A stretch of 64,000 nucleotides of DNA from Trochalopteron elliotii (lineage: Eukaryota; Chordata; Aves; Passeriformes; Leiothrichidae), in NCBI GenBank assembly GCA_024734555.1, contig JANPWX010000029.1, positions 2,175,536 to 2,239,535 of the forward strand, in the 5' to 3' direction. Within the stretch, counting starts at the first letter, position 1. Every line of letters begins with the position of its first letter. The notes under the pieces are model-generated. The model saw only the letters and a program-made list of their open reading frames with translations, ran no database searches and was not told the origin of the DNA. Of this stretch, positions 1-18,126 are shown in pieces. The position numbers and the translations under genes were made by a program.

Positions 1-3000
1 TCCCAAAGAAACCTTTAACCCCTAGTCTGAGAAGGGCCACTTAAACACAAGCTGTGCCTACTCAGCAAGCAAAGCATTTTAAAGTAGAGCAATTTGAAAG
101 GAAAAAAAAAAAAAAAAGAAGCAGGTATTCAATTTGATCTGCCTGTTCCTTATTAAGAGACTAAATTCTGGTAGGAAATAATAAAACTGCAATTTAAGAG
201 GCATGTAAATTACTTTATTACTGCATTTTCCTATCTGAATGAAAACAAAATTCACTATTAAGATAACTCAGTTTCAGGTTTTTTGTAATTACACACTACA
301 TCTCACTAATAGTGGGTATGTCTGAAAGGAGGAGGCAAGTGCAATGGGCAGAAAAATCCTCAGTGCTGCTTTAAAGCTGCAAGTGAAGTCCACCATGCTG
401 TGAAAGTTGTGTCCAACTAGGGATTTAAATTAAGAGACAAAATTTCCTTTCTTAATACAGACAATAAGGTTGTGTCCCTTCGTAGTGCATAAAACCCCAA
501 AAATTGATACTGCCTTGGAATTTCTACTGGGATGAGATAGATTGTAATGACATTTAAAAAGCTTTCTGAGAAAGGAGCCCATTTATCTCCTATGTATGTC
601 TTATGTGGCATAAGGATAATGTTAGAATTTGGGTGTGATAAATCTAAATTAAAGGGGAAATTGGGGGGGAGAAAGAAAAGAGGCATGTTTGGGAATAATT
701 GCTCTTTCAAAAAGTAGTGAAATAGATGACCTTATGGGACTTTTCTGTGCCTAAATTCTGTTAATCTATGCCAAAACAATTTTTCTAGATTTAAAATTAT
801 GTGGTGGGCTAGACACACATTTCCATAAAATCTGTGACTGTGTGCTGTTTCCTTTCTAATTGGCAGGATATACCATAAATTCAACTTTAATCATTTCAGA
901 GGACACCTAAGATAACCTACAATTTATGTGGAAATATCCAAACTAACCCTAGCTGAAAACCCATGTAAAAAATGCTTTGGTGTCAGGTTTTTGGTTTTTT
1001 TTTTTTTGCTTGGGACATATTGTCTTTGATGTGCTCACTAATTTAGCAAATTTTCTAGTAATTCAAAATTGACTTAGTGGTTTTTTTCTTGATTGTTCGC
1101 AATAGTAATATTCTAAAAAGCTGAAAAACACAGGAAGAGATTGTGATCTCTGATTCCAGAACCTCCCATTTAAAAGACACCAAAAGTAATTGTGGGCAGC
1201 TGTAGAAAGACCACTTTAGGTACAATAAATACACTGACTGTTTCGAAAGAGTTGATCTTAATTTGTGTTTTGATACTCACACAATCCAGGGTTTGCTTCT
1301 CTTTGGATGAACCAACCTGATCCAAGTTCATGCTCAGTTTGAGGTCTTTCACAAAGTCTACCACACTGTTTGTGGATTTCAGAAAGACGTTTTCAAAAAT
1401 ATTACCGTTATTAAATATTAAATTACTGAAGTGTTATGAAAAATACTTATTTCCAGATATCAAATTCAAAGTTGCAAATATAATGTCAATAATGAAACTA
1501 AGAAAGTTTTAATTAGCTGTTAAATTTGGCACCATCTCGCTTGCTTGAGATGAGAGAGAGGAAAAGCAGATTTCTACTGATGTAGCAGAAATTTTCCTTG
1601 GATGGATGTGGAAAGCTGAGCTCAGCAGTCATTGTGGAGCTGTACAGGTTGTCTCCAGCTCTCTCCAAATGATGTCGAGAGCTCTGCCAGATGCTGCAGC
1701 TGGGAGTCACATTTTGGTGTGCACAAATTGTTTTCTAATAGTTAGGATATTTCATTAGCAGTGCAGCACACAGGCAATGCTAAAGGAGTGACAAAGTTCT
1801 GGAATGGGAGGATCTGCCATCCTGGCAGAGGGATGAGCTGGGGCCCAGATGCGAACAGAGCAGCTCCTGACTCACTGCCTGAGGCACCAGAGCTACCCCC
1901 GGCTGTGCTGCTGCTGAAACCCACCCAGCACTGCAGGGAACTCTTTGTCGTCTTGTAAAAGATCGACTCATCCCTCATTAACAATGTAAACAACATGAAT
2001 CTCTCGGTTTCTGCTGTTTCCTGTCAGGCACTTTGAAACAGACAATCAAAATGGAATAACAGTCAATGTGTTTTAAATGTCACTCCTGTTACCTTCGTTT
2101 TCAGTCTAATCAAGACAAGCCATCATCTTCCAGGTGGATTAATCTTATTAAGTGGCTAATGTAATGTAGATCTTAATTAACATGTTAGCAAGCAGAAGTA
2201 TTAAGATGGAGGCTATGAAGGCTTGCAGATGTGGTCTTCTGAATATACACCAGACTCAAGGGCTGTCTCAGAAAAGCAAAGGATTTGGCTAAATCCAGCA
2301 GAAGAGGAGTTTTAGATTTGTGGGTGTGTTAATGGTGATAGCACGAGTTGGTCTGTTCAGAGTTAGGTGATGAAGTTTGGTATATGCCATCAGAGATGAT
2401 TGTTTTCCTGATGCAGAAATCCATGCTAGTATGTATTTGCTCTTTGTGAAATGCACTGAACCAACAGATCTTAATTTTATTTCAGTTATAATTTGCTTTT
2501 GATTCTGAAAGCAGTGACTCCTGTGAAGCTGTGCTCACATGAATGTGAAGATGTGCCTAAATTTTTAGCTGTATCAGGTGTGTCATATTTTACTAAAAGC
2601 AAACTGCTTCATTTCACTGCCCCATTGATTGTGCAGCTGAGCCAGAGCTGGGGTCTTATGCAGTCACTCCCTTTGAAGATTTTCTTTCCTCATGCCACAA
2701 TAGAAATTCAGGATGCTGACCAGACAACCTGAGGTTTTGGTTTTGTACCAGCAGCTGCTTTCCTGGGCTTCTGAAAGCTCATACCCTCAGAAGCTTCCTT
2801 CCTTCTTCCCAATGCAGAGCTCATTGATGCCTCAGCATCTGCAGCAGAGCTGAAGTTCAAATGTGCCCCAGCAGCTCCTGCAGACAAACTCTCATTGCCT
2901 GGCTTTTTTAGCTCATTGCAGCTGAGGGAATTTGTTTTGCAGTAGCAGTCAATCTATTGTACACATTCCAGAAGTAATCTGTTCTCACCTGAGTCCTAGG

Positions 3001-4745
3001 GCACTTAGGTGATAGTAGATAATTTGAAGTGGAAGTTCATATAGGGAGTTGTCAGTATGGTAACAGTGAATAGCACTGATTTTTCCACTGAAGAGGTTTG
3101 TATAGAAAAGACATGTTCTACTTTATTTTATTTGCCTTTCTGGAACAATAAGACATGTCTGGTCATATAAGAAGCAAATTTACCTAAGGAAAAGAGTTAA
3201 ACTATCATGGAGAACCATAGTAATTCTCACACGGTCTTTTTTGGCAAAAAGTCAGAGGAGTCTATTTTTGTATTGAATGGTTCCCTTTACACAACTGTAC
3301 CATAAATTTCTTCAGAATTCCAAGTCATCTTTGAAAATCCCTGGCTATATAAAAAGAGCAACAGAAAAATAAGCTAGATAAAAAGATAAGGTAAGCTATG
3401 TCTGTAGCAGTGATTTATAAGAAATAGAGAATTACAGGAAGAGAAGGTAAGGAGAATTTAACCAACCCTGGTGGTATTTATTTCCTGTATTTAATTTGAG
3501 GTTTTCCACATTATCTTGGTAGTTAATTTCTGATCCATCGGAATGGTTATTCTGCTAGATATTTTTCAAGAGTGCTATCAAGATGTAATTTGCAGTCATC
3601 CCCATGATAGAGGCACACAGTCACAGGACTGGAGTTAATTGCTGTTTAAATGTGATGTCTGTAGTGTGACACTGCTGGTAGCCAGATTTCATTTTTATTT
3701 TTAATTTTAGCTACAGTGTAGGATACTGTAGTTATAAATAATCAAGTATATCTGGTTTCAGTGTAAATACAGCTCTGCCTCCATAGCTGACACTGCTTGA
3801 CATCAGTTAAATTAAAGGCTGACTGGGCATGTCCCATCCATTGCCACCTTGAATGTGACCTCCAGCTCACAGATGAGACCTGCTGACAACTTAGCAGGGG
3901 GAGTTTGCATTGCTGTTGTCATGGATTGCCTGTCTGATAGCTTCAAAGGCAAATACACTTGAATGCTAAAACAGTCTTTTCAAATGTATATGCCAAAATA
4001 GTAATTCAGCTGGGTAAATAAAACAGCAGTTTAAATGAATAAGTGTTATTTAGTTGATGAATATATGTTTGACTGAGTGATTGAAATGGCTCCCCTGGGT
4101 AAGATGAAGAAGTATGCTTTTAAAACTCTTTTGTAGATGTTTATAGAGAGAAAATGACAGGGGAAAAATAATCAAGTATCTGTGGGGTTATGAGATAAGC
4201 ACGGAACTTTCCAACAGTCACCCACAACAGAGAGAATGATCTTGGGATTCATTTGTTCACAGCAGTATGAGTAGTTTGGGTTAGTCTTTCTTCACAGATT
4301 TGTCAGTTTGTCACATTTGTAACTTCACTTAAATGCAGTTGATGCTCTTTGAATGTGATCTGCAGTGGTCCATCCAACGGAAAAGCTTCTAAAAATAGCT
4401 GGAGGAGAGTGAGTCAGGTGGCAAGAGAAATTCTCTGCATTAGGAGGTGAGGACTGAGGGGAGCTATAAAAAAAGCTTGAGTCTCTAGTGACAGGGTTTG
4501 CCAGTGAAGCTGTTAGTGCAGAAAAAGGCATTGCAAATACCAAAGCTAGGATGATGGTCTGCTTTTCAGGTTAAAAAAAAAAAGAAACTTTAGCCTAATA
4601 ACTAAGGTAGATTCAGTGGTCATATCTTTGCATTTCCTCTCTGTATTTGTATCCTGGGGAGGAAGGAACATGAAGAGGCCAGTGCTGAAACACCTCCTGT
4701 AATATTTATATTTACTGCTTTGCCTTCCTCATCTTCAAGGTGAGA

Positions 4746-4781
4746 ATTGTTAATAATTCTGTCATTGTTAATAATTCTGTT
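4746..4781. repeat. 18-bp direct repeat, two copies
   Basis: Two adjacent copies of ATTGTTAATAATTCTGTY are visible. They are near-identical, suggesting recent local duplication by slippage. No functional role is suggested. Confidence 0.8.
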
Positions 4782-5272
4782 TTACAAGAAGACATCTGAG
4801 AGCAGCAGGATCACGACCAACCCAGGTGCACTGGCAGTATCAGAGCAAGGAGCAGAACCAAGATGCTGTCACTGGTTTTGTGTCTCACACAAACAAGGGT
4901 AACTCAGGAGGAGTTTGTGAGAGCATGATTCAATAATGCAGAATCTTGAGAGTTTGTTGATATCTTGTTGGACTTAAAACTTTATAAGTTGTTAGCTAAG
5001 CTTGCAAATATGAAACCTAGATTTTAGTATAACTTCAAGCATTTCTAAATTTCATTATTACAGCATTGTAACATAGCTCTGTAAAAACAGGATGTCATGA
5101 ATTAAATTCTTTAAAGCAAAAGGAAAGGATCCTTTCAGCATGCCAGAGGTGAGGCAGCAGATGTGGCACAGGCTGGGTATGGAGCCTGCTGCACTACAGA
5201 AACACAGACTGAAAAGAGTCCCCCATCTGCCCCATTCTGTGCTGCAGGTTAAATATATCTCAGTCACTTGTG

Positions 5273-5375
5273 AGGGTTGATCATCTAACCTGCTCTTAAA
5301 ATCCTCTGCTGTGATGAACCCCTGTCACAATTCCCTTCCCAGGGAGATTTTCCTAAGATGTACCAGGAGGAGTGG
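5273..5375 (-). mobile_element. Degraded CR1-like LINE fragment
   Basis: The segment reads GATCATCTAACCTGCTCTTAA and continues with a run ending CCCTTCCCAGGGAG. It resembles the antisense of the avian CR1 3' region as I remember it. It is short and diverged, with no coding capacity. Borders are approximate. Confidence 0.5.
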
Positions 5376-6027
5376 TTTGTTGAGCTAAAAACCAGGTCAT
5401 TGATGCTGTAGAGTAAAATAAAAGCTCATCTATGGGGAGATGCTTCCAAGGATAATGTCAAACTGAACAGAATCATTTCAGTATTGGGAACCTGAATCAT
5501 GACTCTAGGCTCAGTAATAATTACAAATTTAATTGTCATATCTGCAGTTTTCACCAATTTTTATTTCACTGTGATAACTTCAACATTTTGATGAGAAATA
5601 CAAAGGAATGGTCTTCTAGTATTTTTTTGGGGAGGAAGTCTGATATCCAATATATTTTTTTAACTTTGCATGCTGAAGTAGTATGAATGTAACTCTGGTT
5701 CTCCTGATGGCTGAAATTTTATCATTTTAGCTTATTTGATGTATTTGAGGATCCTTGAGTCCTGAAAAGTGCCCTTTTCCAGTGAGAAATACAAAGCAGA
5801 ATTTTGGATATCCAAAAGAAGCTGAGGCTTAATTTATCCAGAAATACTAAAACTTGATCCTCCATTAGAATTATTTTTTTTTACAAAGTTACAACTCTAA
5901 TTATACACATAATTAGCAAAAGCCATTGACAGTTTCGGAGTTGCTTTAATAGCCAGTGAAATTGTAACTGCCAGCAGAGACTATTGTGGCCTTACCATTC
6001 ACATGCTCCATACATTTCCTGCACTGG

Positions 6028-6098
<71 letters not shown>
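6028..6098. repeat. ATA trinucleotide microsatellite, about 24 uninterrupted units
   Basis: Seventy-one bases of perfect ATA repeat lie in the first intron. The purity implies high mutability and length polymorphism. It gives artefactual poly-Ile and poly-Leu open frames on both strands. Confidence 0.98.
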
Positions 6099-8115
6099 TC
6101 TTCCTGGAAGTAGGTTTTTCTTTGACTGGTTGGCTGTGGATATATTGCTCCTGAAGAACAAAGCTCTTTAGAGTGTGACATGGAGCCTTTTGCAGGTTAC
6201 ATGCAGTTGATGTTCATTAAAGAATGCTCAGTCTGCTTCCAAAGAAAGTATTTACAGCACACTTTTTAATATTGAAAAAATATTCATCATTTATTACCAC
6301 ATGTTGGAATTGTGAAGTAAATGTAATCTTCTCAAAGGAGGTGAAGGTGCCTGCAGTCTTTTGCTGACTTCCCAGCTCTGCCAGTGATTCCAGCATAACA
6401 TGCCATAGGTGATTTTTGGTGTGTTCTCTGCCCTTGATTTTCCTCTCCACATGGGTGGGTAAGAACTGATTTAAATTCTGGTGAGATGGTGCCTGCCTTC
6501 CTTGAGATAGGAACCTTGAGATATCCTCTGCTGCAGTAATCCATTAGAAATGAAATCCTGCAGTTTCCATGAAGCAGGACGTGGTTGGATCTGGTTGCTC
6601 TCTGTGCTTCTGGTGGCTCTAAGGGCACATTGCTTGACACTCAGCCATTTTTCCTTTCTTTGCAACCTCTGATTGCAGCTTCTTCTGCTTTCTCTTTCTT
6701 TGTTAGTGCTGTGATGTTATTGTAGACCCATTAACATAGAAAATGAAAAAACAAACAAGTTGCCAAAAACTGTGTAGCAGTTGGTATTCAGAGCATTCTT
6801 TTACCATTTCAAAACACTGCCAACATAGTATCTGTTTCATTATGTACAAGTGTAAGTGCTGCTAACACAGATAATTTAGAATCTATAATTGAAACCGTGC
6901 TTTTGCAGCTCTCTCAATTAAAGATAGTCAAGACAGAAAAGCTGTTATGTACTTACCTGCTGGAATTATATGTTGTTCTGTGCCATCCCATTACATTCAT
7001 ACAGTGCTGGAATATATTTCAAAAGTAACTTGCCATTTATTGAAAATAGCATTCCATCACAGCAGAAAAACCCCCATGAAGTAAACACTGAGCTTTTTAC
7101 AAATGTTCTCAGGTTGTATCAGAGATATCCCTACCTTCCAGTCTGTGGTAATAGTGGTATTAGTGATACCTTTAAAGTTATGTGATTGTTAACAGATACT
7201 TTCTGTGGTTTTCTGATTTATTATAGTGTCTGTTTAAGAATTTTTAAATGGCTTTCTCACCATGTTGTTTGGGAATACAGAATCAAACGTTGCTGCATAT
7301 TGTAGCTTAAAAACACTGCTAACTCTGTGTTCTGCACTCCATGTTTAAAATATGTGTAGCCTCAGAACCTGAGAACAGAAGGGATTTGCACCATATTTTA
7401 GGAGTTGACTATTTCATGGGCTGAAAGCCAGAGCACTCAACCAGAAAGGTCTTGTATCTTGTCTTCAATAATGCATGCTGAAAAACCAACAAATGATGGA
7501 TTTTAACTAACCACAGCACAAGGGAAAAAGACTTGTAGATAGACCCTGCTTCAGGCAGAGAGAACTTCAAAGGCACTGCACTGAGTTGTGCTAACTCTGT
7601 TTCAAGGAGAAGATGCATGTTAGAGTGCAGAAATTGTCCTCTAAACCCTTTTGTGTGCATTTCATTTCTTCTGTCAACTCTCTTGTCTGTGACCTAAAGT
7701 CTATTGGACTACTTTAGTGAAGAAAACAGTGGTAATAAAAATTTGTAGTCAGTTCATTTAGATTGAAGTTACCCTTCAGCTCACCTTTCTGGGAATTTCT
7801 TATACCCTGGTTGTGTACAAGATGCAGCTGAAAAGAGCACAAGGAGATTCACATGTGCTTAATTGACTCTCTGCTGTTGCTGTTTGATCAGTGAGGAGCA
7901 ATCACAGAATTAAAGGATTTGAGGGATGAGAAGATTCGTGATGCTCTCCAGAAAAAAGGGTTTGCAGAGTTCTTTCTTCAAATATAAGGGCCAAATTCTT
8001 GCATACTGAATAAAACAGCAGTCAGATTGCATCAGAATAAGGAAGTTACAGTTTGATTTAAGAAGTCTCACTGCCACAGATGCTCATCTTGAATGAATAA
8101 AACTACCTGTATTAA

Positions 8116-8391
<276 letters not shown>

Positions 8392-10746
8392 TGAATGTCA
8401 GAATGCAAAATCTGGGTCATCTTTGTTAGGTTTGTGTTGGAGTTTACAGGATTCAAGTTTAGGGATTTGCTGAATTCCTTCATTTGTGATATTTAACTGA
8501 ACCACCCTCATCTTAACATTTTTTTGGTTGTCGCATACTTCAACAATATATTTATTAAAGAAGTAATTATGTCCTTGCCATTCAAATGAGGTTTTAAATC
8601 TCTGATATAATCTTGGCATGAATTGGGATAAAACTATCCAGTTATCTGTGAGACAAAAATGATGAGTTGAGGACCAAAATCTTTGATTAGACTTTAGAGT
8701 AAAAAGGAGTGAGGAGGTTGACATGGGTTTATTACCTCTGCTTCTAAGAATTTGTGCAGAAGGAGCTTTGGCTGTGCAAAATTCATCAACTTACTGTAGT
8801 AAGCTGTTTTCCAGTGTTCTTTGAGTTACTGAATGGGTGTTTTTGGTAAGAAATGAGGATCAGCAGTGTACAGCCCAAGGAAGGCAGGACACATGGTCAG
8901 TTTTCCACATTAGCACATGGTGTTCTGAATTTTGATACAAAGACTAAAAAAGCTTGGGAAATTGCAGAGGGCTGGTGACTGATTTTCAGTGATTTCCAGC
9001 CATCCAGGCAACACAAAACATATATCTTCAGAGAATGTGTTCCAGAGTGGGAGCCTTCCTTAAGAATGTTTTGATTTTGGCTGTAAGGCTTCATTCAATA
9101 TGCTGTCTTGAGGGTGAAATTATGTCTGTGGATCTTCAGCTGTTCCAGTGAGGTAATGGCATAATTCATTGCACATGTCTCATTTAATTCAGAATTTTAG
9201 TGCTGGCTTTCCCTATCCTATCATGAATAAAATGGCAATTTAGTTGAGGAAAACAAATAAAAGTATAAATCATTAAATGAAAATTACTTAGGGCAACCAA
9301 AGCTCCAAAGCAATCATCAAAGTTTGCTATAAATACAGGTTAATTTTAATTTTTTGACTAAGTCATGAGGGAGGCATGCTTATATCTTTTACAAGAAATC
9401 CAGTTGGAAGTAGTTCGTAGTACAAAATAGTTTTTTAATTCAGGATGAACTTTATATTGCAGTATGATCAGATGTGTTTGTTCTAGGTTTCATTATGATG
9501 TTCTCATCTGAGAAGGCTGTGATCAGGCAGAGTTTTTTCCTTTCACTCCACCTCACATGGATAGAATAGAAATTTTGTGACCTTTCTATTAAATTAAATA
9601 ATGAGAAACATCATCTGTGTTTCCTCTTGAGCTGGATTCCTCCTCAGGGGATCTGTTTTCCAGTCTTGAGAGGAAGCAGTTCTAAACCTCTTCATAAGTG
9701 GGGTTAATGAAATCTGCTGTAAACAAACTAGTATAGATCTGGTCTGAATCTGCAATATAAACCAGCATAAACCTTCCCACATTCCCTCCCACATTCAGGC
9801 AGGGTCCTGCTGCTTGTTAACAGGGTGCTACAGCTGGAAATTCCACAGCATTTTTGCCCAGCAATCAAAATGCAGTCAAGCTGCTACCAAGAGAAATTAT
9901 TTTAGAGTAAGAAAGGCAAGCTGTTACAGACCTGAGTTGGTGAAAAGAAGCCTTGTTCTGACAGAAAGGAGCACAATACTTCTGTATGAATGAAAACAGT
10001 CTGAAGTTGACACCAGACAATATTTTAAAATTGAAATTTAAAATCCTTGTTTCTGTAGGTTAGGGACATGAGCTCTAAAGCAGTGAACAGCTTGACAGTT
10101 CATCACTGATCAGTGCTCATATGTCAAGCTGAGTAAAATCCTTTGTGGGAACAAGTCAATAATCAGCAAATTAGGTACATGATTAACCTGAGACAACAAG
10201 ATGCAGTTCCTGTCTGAGAGCCCTGCTGAGATTTAACCTTCTCAGTATTACTGTTTAGCAAATATTCCAAATGCCTGGTTTAGTCAGTCAAACTGATGTA
10301 GCTGTGAAGTTGTCTGGATGCAGCCTGTGTGCCATGAGCATGGGGAGTGGAGCTCTGGAGGAGAGGCAAAAATGCAGTTTTGAGTGGCAAGCAGAGTACA
10401 AACAGGAATGCAGGGCTTTTGGGCAAAATCCCTCCAACCTGTGTAGTGCTATGCAGAAATAACAAAATGCACACTGCAGGCTTGAATGGTCAATAGGAAT
10501 TTACCAGAAGAGAGTCATATTAATAGAATTGATAATGTATGGAAAACAAACTGTAAATGTCAAATAATGCATGAGATGACTCTGCAGAGCTTACAGCAAT
10601 TATGGTGTTGCTACATGCTGGTAGTACGTTCCAAATGATGCATGAAATGAGGGAACCTGAGAGGAACTTCACTGGAATGTCTGGAGAAGGCAGTGCATGG
10701 AGCTGGATTGTTTTCATTTCCAGCAGCGTGGTTTATACTTATAAAT

Positions 10747-11155
10747 TTTTCATGTCAAAATGAAAACTGTTTTCATTCAGAACAGGGAATGGCTTTATTT
10801 GAATAAAAAAAACTTGGAGAGCAGGGGAGCATCAGTGTTCCCTTGGATTTTAGCAGGTCCTCAAACACTTTTAGGTGCTCTGAGCACCTCAGAGTTGTCT
10901 GGTGGCCACGGGGCTGGTCTGAACAGGCTGGCTTGTGACACATCCAAATGTGGGATTGATTTTTCATGTCAAAACGAAAACTGTTTTTATTCAGAACAGG
11001 AAACTGCTTTATTTGAAAAAAAAACTTGAAGAGAAGGGGAGCATCAGTGTTCCCTTGGTTTTTAGCAGGTCCTCAAACACTTTTCGGTGCTCTGAGCACC
11101 TCAGAGTTGCCCAGTGGCCTGGGCAGGTTGGCTTGTGACACATCCAAATGTGGGA
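10747..11155. repeat. Tandem duplication, two diverged copies about 214 bp apart
   Basis: Copy 1 (about 10747-10955) and copy 2 (about 10961-11155) both run from TTTTCATGTCAAAA to ACATCCAAATGTGGGA. Between them lie shared blocks such as AGGGGAGCATCAGTGTTCCC and GGTGCTCTGAGCACCTCAGA. The second copy is some 14 bp shorter owing to small deletions, mainly in the part after CAGAGTTG. The copies differ by scattered substitutions, so the duplication is not very recent. The unit is not a repeat family I can name. Confidence 0.93.
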
Positions 11156-14100
11156 ACAAACTGGTTGGTTGGCTGCCATCGTGGGTGTCAGATGTTTTGT
11201 GGCTGTATTTTAATGAATAATTACCAACTGGATTTTATGAAGAACTAATTTTAGAGCACTTTGCAAACAAGTTTCCCTGCCATATGTTTTCCTGGCTGCT
11301 TAGATCCTACAAGGCTTTGGCATAAAGGAGAATGCTCCTCACCATGCCAAGCGTGCTCCCCTTCTCCTGTTGAATATGCATCCCTTACTGAGATAAGAGC
11401 TCTAAGACATCTTTCTTTTCAATTCCGAATCTCAGAAACTCCTAGGCATTTTGTGGAGGTATGCAAATTGTTTCAAATCTAAGAAAATCCCTGAAGATTA
11501 TGGTGGCACTCTGCATTTCCAGTCCTGAGTCCTCTCTCTGCTTTGCAGTGGTCACAAGTGGTTCTATTCCCCTGAGTGTGACTGAGCTCGATGGGTCTGG
11601 GCAGTGGTGGAGCCACAACCGTAGGTGTAAAGTTCCCAAACTGTTTTGCTGACTCCCCCATGGTTACAGGAAAAATAAAGTCTTTATTAGCCTATGAATA
11701 AAATGCATCAGAGGGTAGAAAGCCCTGAATGGGGAAATTATAAAAACAAATTGCCCAGAAAGAACTTAGCGTGAGATTTTAGGTTTGTAAATAAAAGTAA
11801 GCAGTAGGATTTCGGTGTGCTGGGTAGTAAAAATAAACAAACTCACCGAGAGAGTGAATTTGGAATTTGTTTAGTAATGTAGGCTGACAAGTCACTTGCT
11901 TATATTGAGCTTTAATCATAGTAAGTACTCCCTGCTGCAAAATTGAACTCTGATGATGTAGTCATTTGGGATTTCTGCTGCATGTTGTTCCTGGGTTGTT
12001 TTAGCCATTTTTATGTTATTTTCAGTATGCAGCCATGAAATATGAGGGATCATAAAAAAAGAAAACAGAAAAGCCAAAAGTCAGTGAAACTTCCAAATTA
12101 CTTCAGAGATTTAATTTGGTTTGACATGTCCGTTCCCTAATTCATGTGATTTAGTGGCCTCTTCCTTAGCAGTTGTGTGTGTGTGTTACATTAAGAATTC
12201 CACAGTTGCTTTTTAATGATTATGAAATTACTTGCCTCCTTTTCCTAGATGGATCTTCTAATCTATTCATATATGCCAATAAGTAGCTTTAAAGCAAGAG
12301 TGGTATCTTCAGCACATTATGTAGAAGTAATTAATCATGCAAGGGTGGTAAATCAGAAAATCAGCCAGGCTATGAAAAGCAAAATGATGATTCAGCCAAG
12401 CATGTGAAGAAATCTTATCTGCTTATGAGTTCACGGTGTCATCTTGGTGACCCTTCAGTCAGGGATTTTCGATTTTGGGGCACATGTACCTAGTCTTTAC
12501 TGGCATATTAAGATTAATACACCCGGGGAACCACCAGCAGATTCATTAACTTTCTTGAATTTTTGGGTTTTTTTCCCTCAGTCCTGAGAAATCCAAAGAG
12601 GGATAAAAATGTATTATTGTTTTCTGTAACACTTTGCACCGATACTTCAGCATTCAGACTTGTCCAGATTTGGTCATTTTAATTTTGCCTGGGCATGAAA
12701 TGATTTGTCATAGTTCGATTAAAGAGGGGCAATACCAGTCTTAACTGTACTAAAGCTAAAATCATTGTGCCAAGGGACCTGCTCTCACTAGGTCACACAC
12801 CATCATCGTGAAAAGAGATTCTGCTGCTAAAACTGCTTCAAGCAGTTTCAGGCTGAAAACTCTTCCCCTTCGATCTGGCCAACTGCTGAGCCTTCTCCAC
12901 TATATGAGGTAGAATCAGCATCAAACAGAGGGAGGCAGAGGAACCTGCCAGCACAAGCAGAGACGAACAGCATGTTGCCAGTGAGAAATGTCAGCTTTTA
13001 TTGCTGCTTCCTCAGTTGACCCTTTGTGAACAATTGCTCTGAAGAGCACAATTTCTTTTTCCCAAGATGTTGCCCAAGTAATAACATTTCCCAAGGAGGT
13101 GATGCATCTGTCCTTAACCTCTGACTGTTAGACAATGGGCTTTAACAATCTTTCCAAATGCCATTGATTCCAGAGATAGATGTATGTGTGTTTGGCACCT
13201 CACATATGCTGAAAGTTACTGGCATGCCAGAATTCTCTACATCTTTGGCATGCTTTGCCTGAATTCTGCTAATTTATCTGATTTACCTTTCCCCCTAAGA
13301 ATCATATGTGGAAAAAGGCTCAAGTGGAGGGCAATCTGATACTGAGTGAAACTTTTTATTCCACTTCTCTTACTTTGTCCCTCATTTAAAAGCATAGAAT
13401 AATAGAGTGGATAATGCACTTACTGTGATGATAGCTCTCAATATTAGTAGATTGGGGCTCAAATTCCTCCCTGCCATGGATTTCCTTTGTGGAAAGGCTG
13501 CAGGTCGGTGTCAGTTCCACATGTTTACTGGGAATACAGTACTTCCAGACATCTCCCTTTGTTGTGAGGCTGAGCATACCAGGGCTCTATAATGCTGCTA
13601 CGTAAGAGGTTTTCAGCTAGAAAAGTGAGGTTTTGTATCCCAGTTTTGGAGAGATGTGGTGGCACTAGAGTGTCAAATTTGTCTGTCTCTTCTACCAGAA
13701 GAGAGAATCTTCATTATTTTATCACATATTGTGAATAATTTGCTAGGGCTCACAGTTAATGAGTAGAATACATTGTGCAGGACAACCTTCTCTGGATGTT
13801 TATTCTGTTTAGGAGGAAAGGTTACAGTTTCATGTTTTAACTGAAATCAAGGGAAGGTGGATGTTTTCTCGTGGCTGTTGTGGGCACAGCCTGGAAGTGT
13901 TAGAGATAACAGAGGGAAATGTAATGAAGCTACTGGCAAGCAAGCACATACTATTACTGTATTTTATTGAACACATACATCTTTCTTTAGACATGTCTAT
14001 CTATCTCTATCTACTCCTACACAGATAAATGTGTCGAAAACAAGATGTGTTTTCATAGGGGACTTGTTATACAGCTATCAAAAGATTAGATATATTGTTT

Positions 14101-14239
14101 TTGGTGTTTCTTAAGGGCTTCCCTTAGATAGGGGCTATGAGATCTACTCAGTTGAGCTTGAGAGCTCCAGAATCACAGGCATTAAAGAGAGGAAAAAAAG
14201 TCTATTAGGACAGCTAGCTCAGCTGCTTTGTTATGCAGA

Positions 14240-14610
14240 GTTATTCCCTGTTGTAGACTAACCAATATTTCTTCCAGTCCTGTTTAATTGTGGCATCTCC
14301 ATTGGGAGGCTATTTACTGAGCTAATAGATGGGAAGCTTATCTGACATTCATCTTAAATTTCTTTCTTTCTTTTTTTAGTTTCATGCCATTAATGGTGCC
14401 ATCGCTCTTATGCTCTAAATAATCACTTGCTCTGTTTGATCCCTTTTCCAAAGATTAATGCAATGTTCTACCTTATTTGGAAGCCATCCAAACAGAAATT
14501 CTCAGTTTTCCTTAATATAAGTTCAGTTCCCTTATTTGTGTTATTCCTTTCCATGCTCCCTCTGGTTTTTGTATCACACTTGCCCTGATTGTTCCTCATG
14601 CAACCTCAGG
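14240..14610 (-). mobile_element. Old CR1-like LINE fragment
   Basis: The part around CATCTTAAATTTCTTTC and TTAGTTTCATGCCATTA follows the order and wording of antisense CR1 3'-region sequence. It is heavily diverged, so the call rests on partial resemblance and the borders are loose. No open frame remains. Confidence 0.4.
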
Positions 14611-15019
14611 TAAGCAACTTTTACTCTGTGATGTAAAACTCACGCAGTGTATTTTTATCTGGTGATGAGTTACATTAGGCAAACACATTTCCTATGTGTA
14701 CTACTCCTGTTTCACATTCTGGGGGCTTCCATTCAGTATGTCTGGAGTTGCACCTCAGATGTCAGTTCCTGTTGCAAAAACAATTTATTGCAGGTGATGG
14801 CTTAGAAAAGGGTGTGAGTCTCCTGGGTCTCTGTAAGCTGTGTAGGAATCTAAAATTAATGAGTCAAATAATAGATTTCAAATCGTTTCTCAAAAACCAT
14901 CCTGTCAATTTGTACATTTTATGATCACCTATGCAGAGGAAAGATGCATAGTTCTAGGTCACTGTTTAAGCCAGACTAAAAGCCACAGAATCTCTTTATG
15001 TTCCATGGTCAGCTAGTAA

Positions 15020-18126
<3,107 letters not shown>

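Noticed and set aside
5946..6181. Overlapping frames with poly-Ile or poly-Leu
   Set aside because: They are translations of the ATA microsatellite in several frames on both strands.
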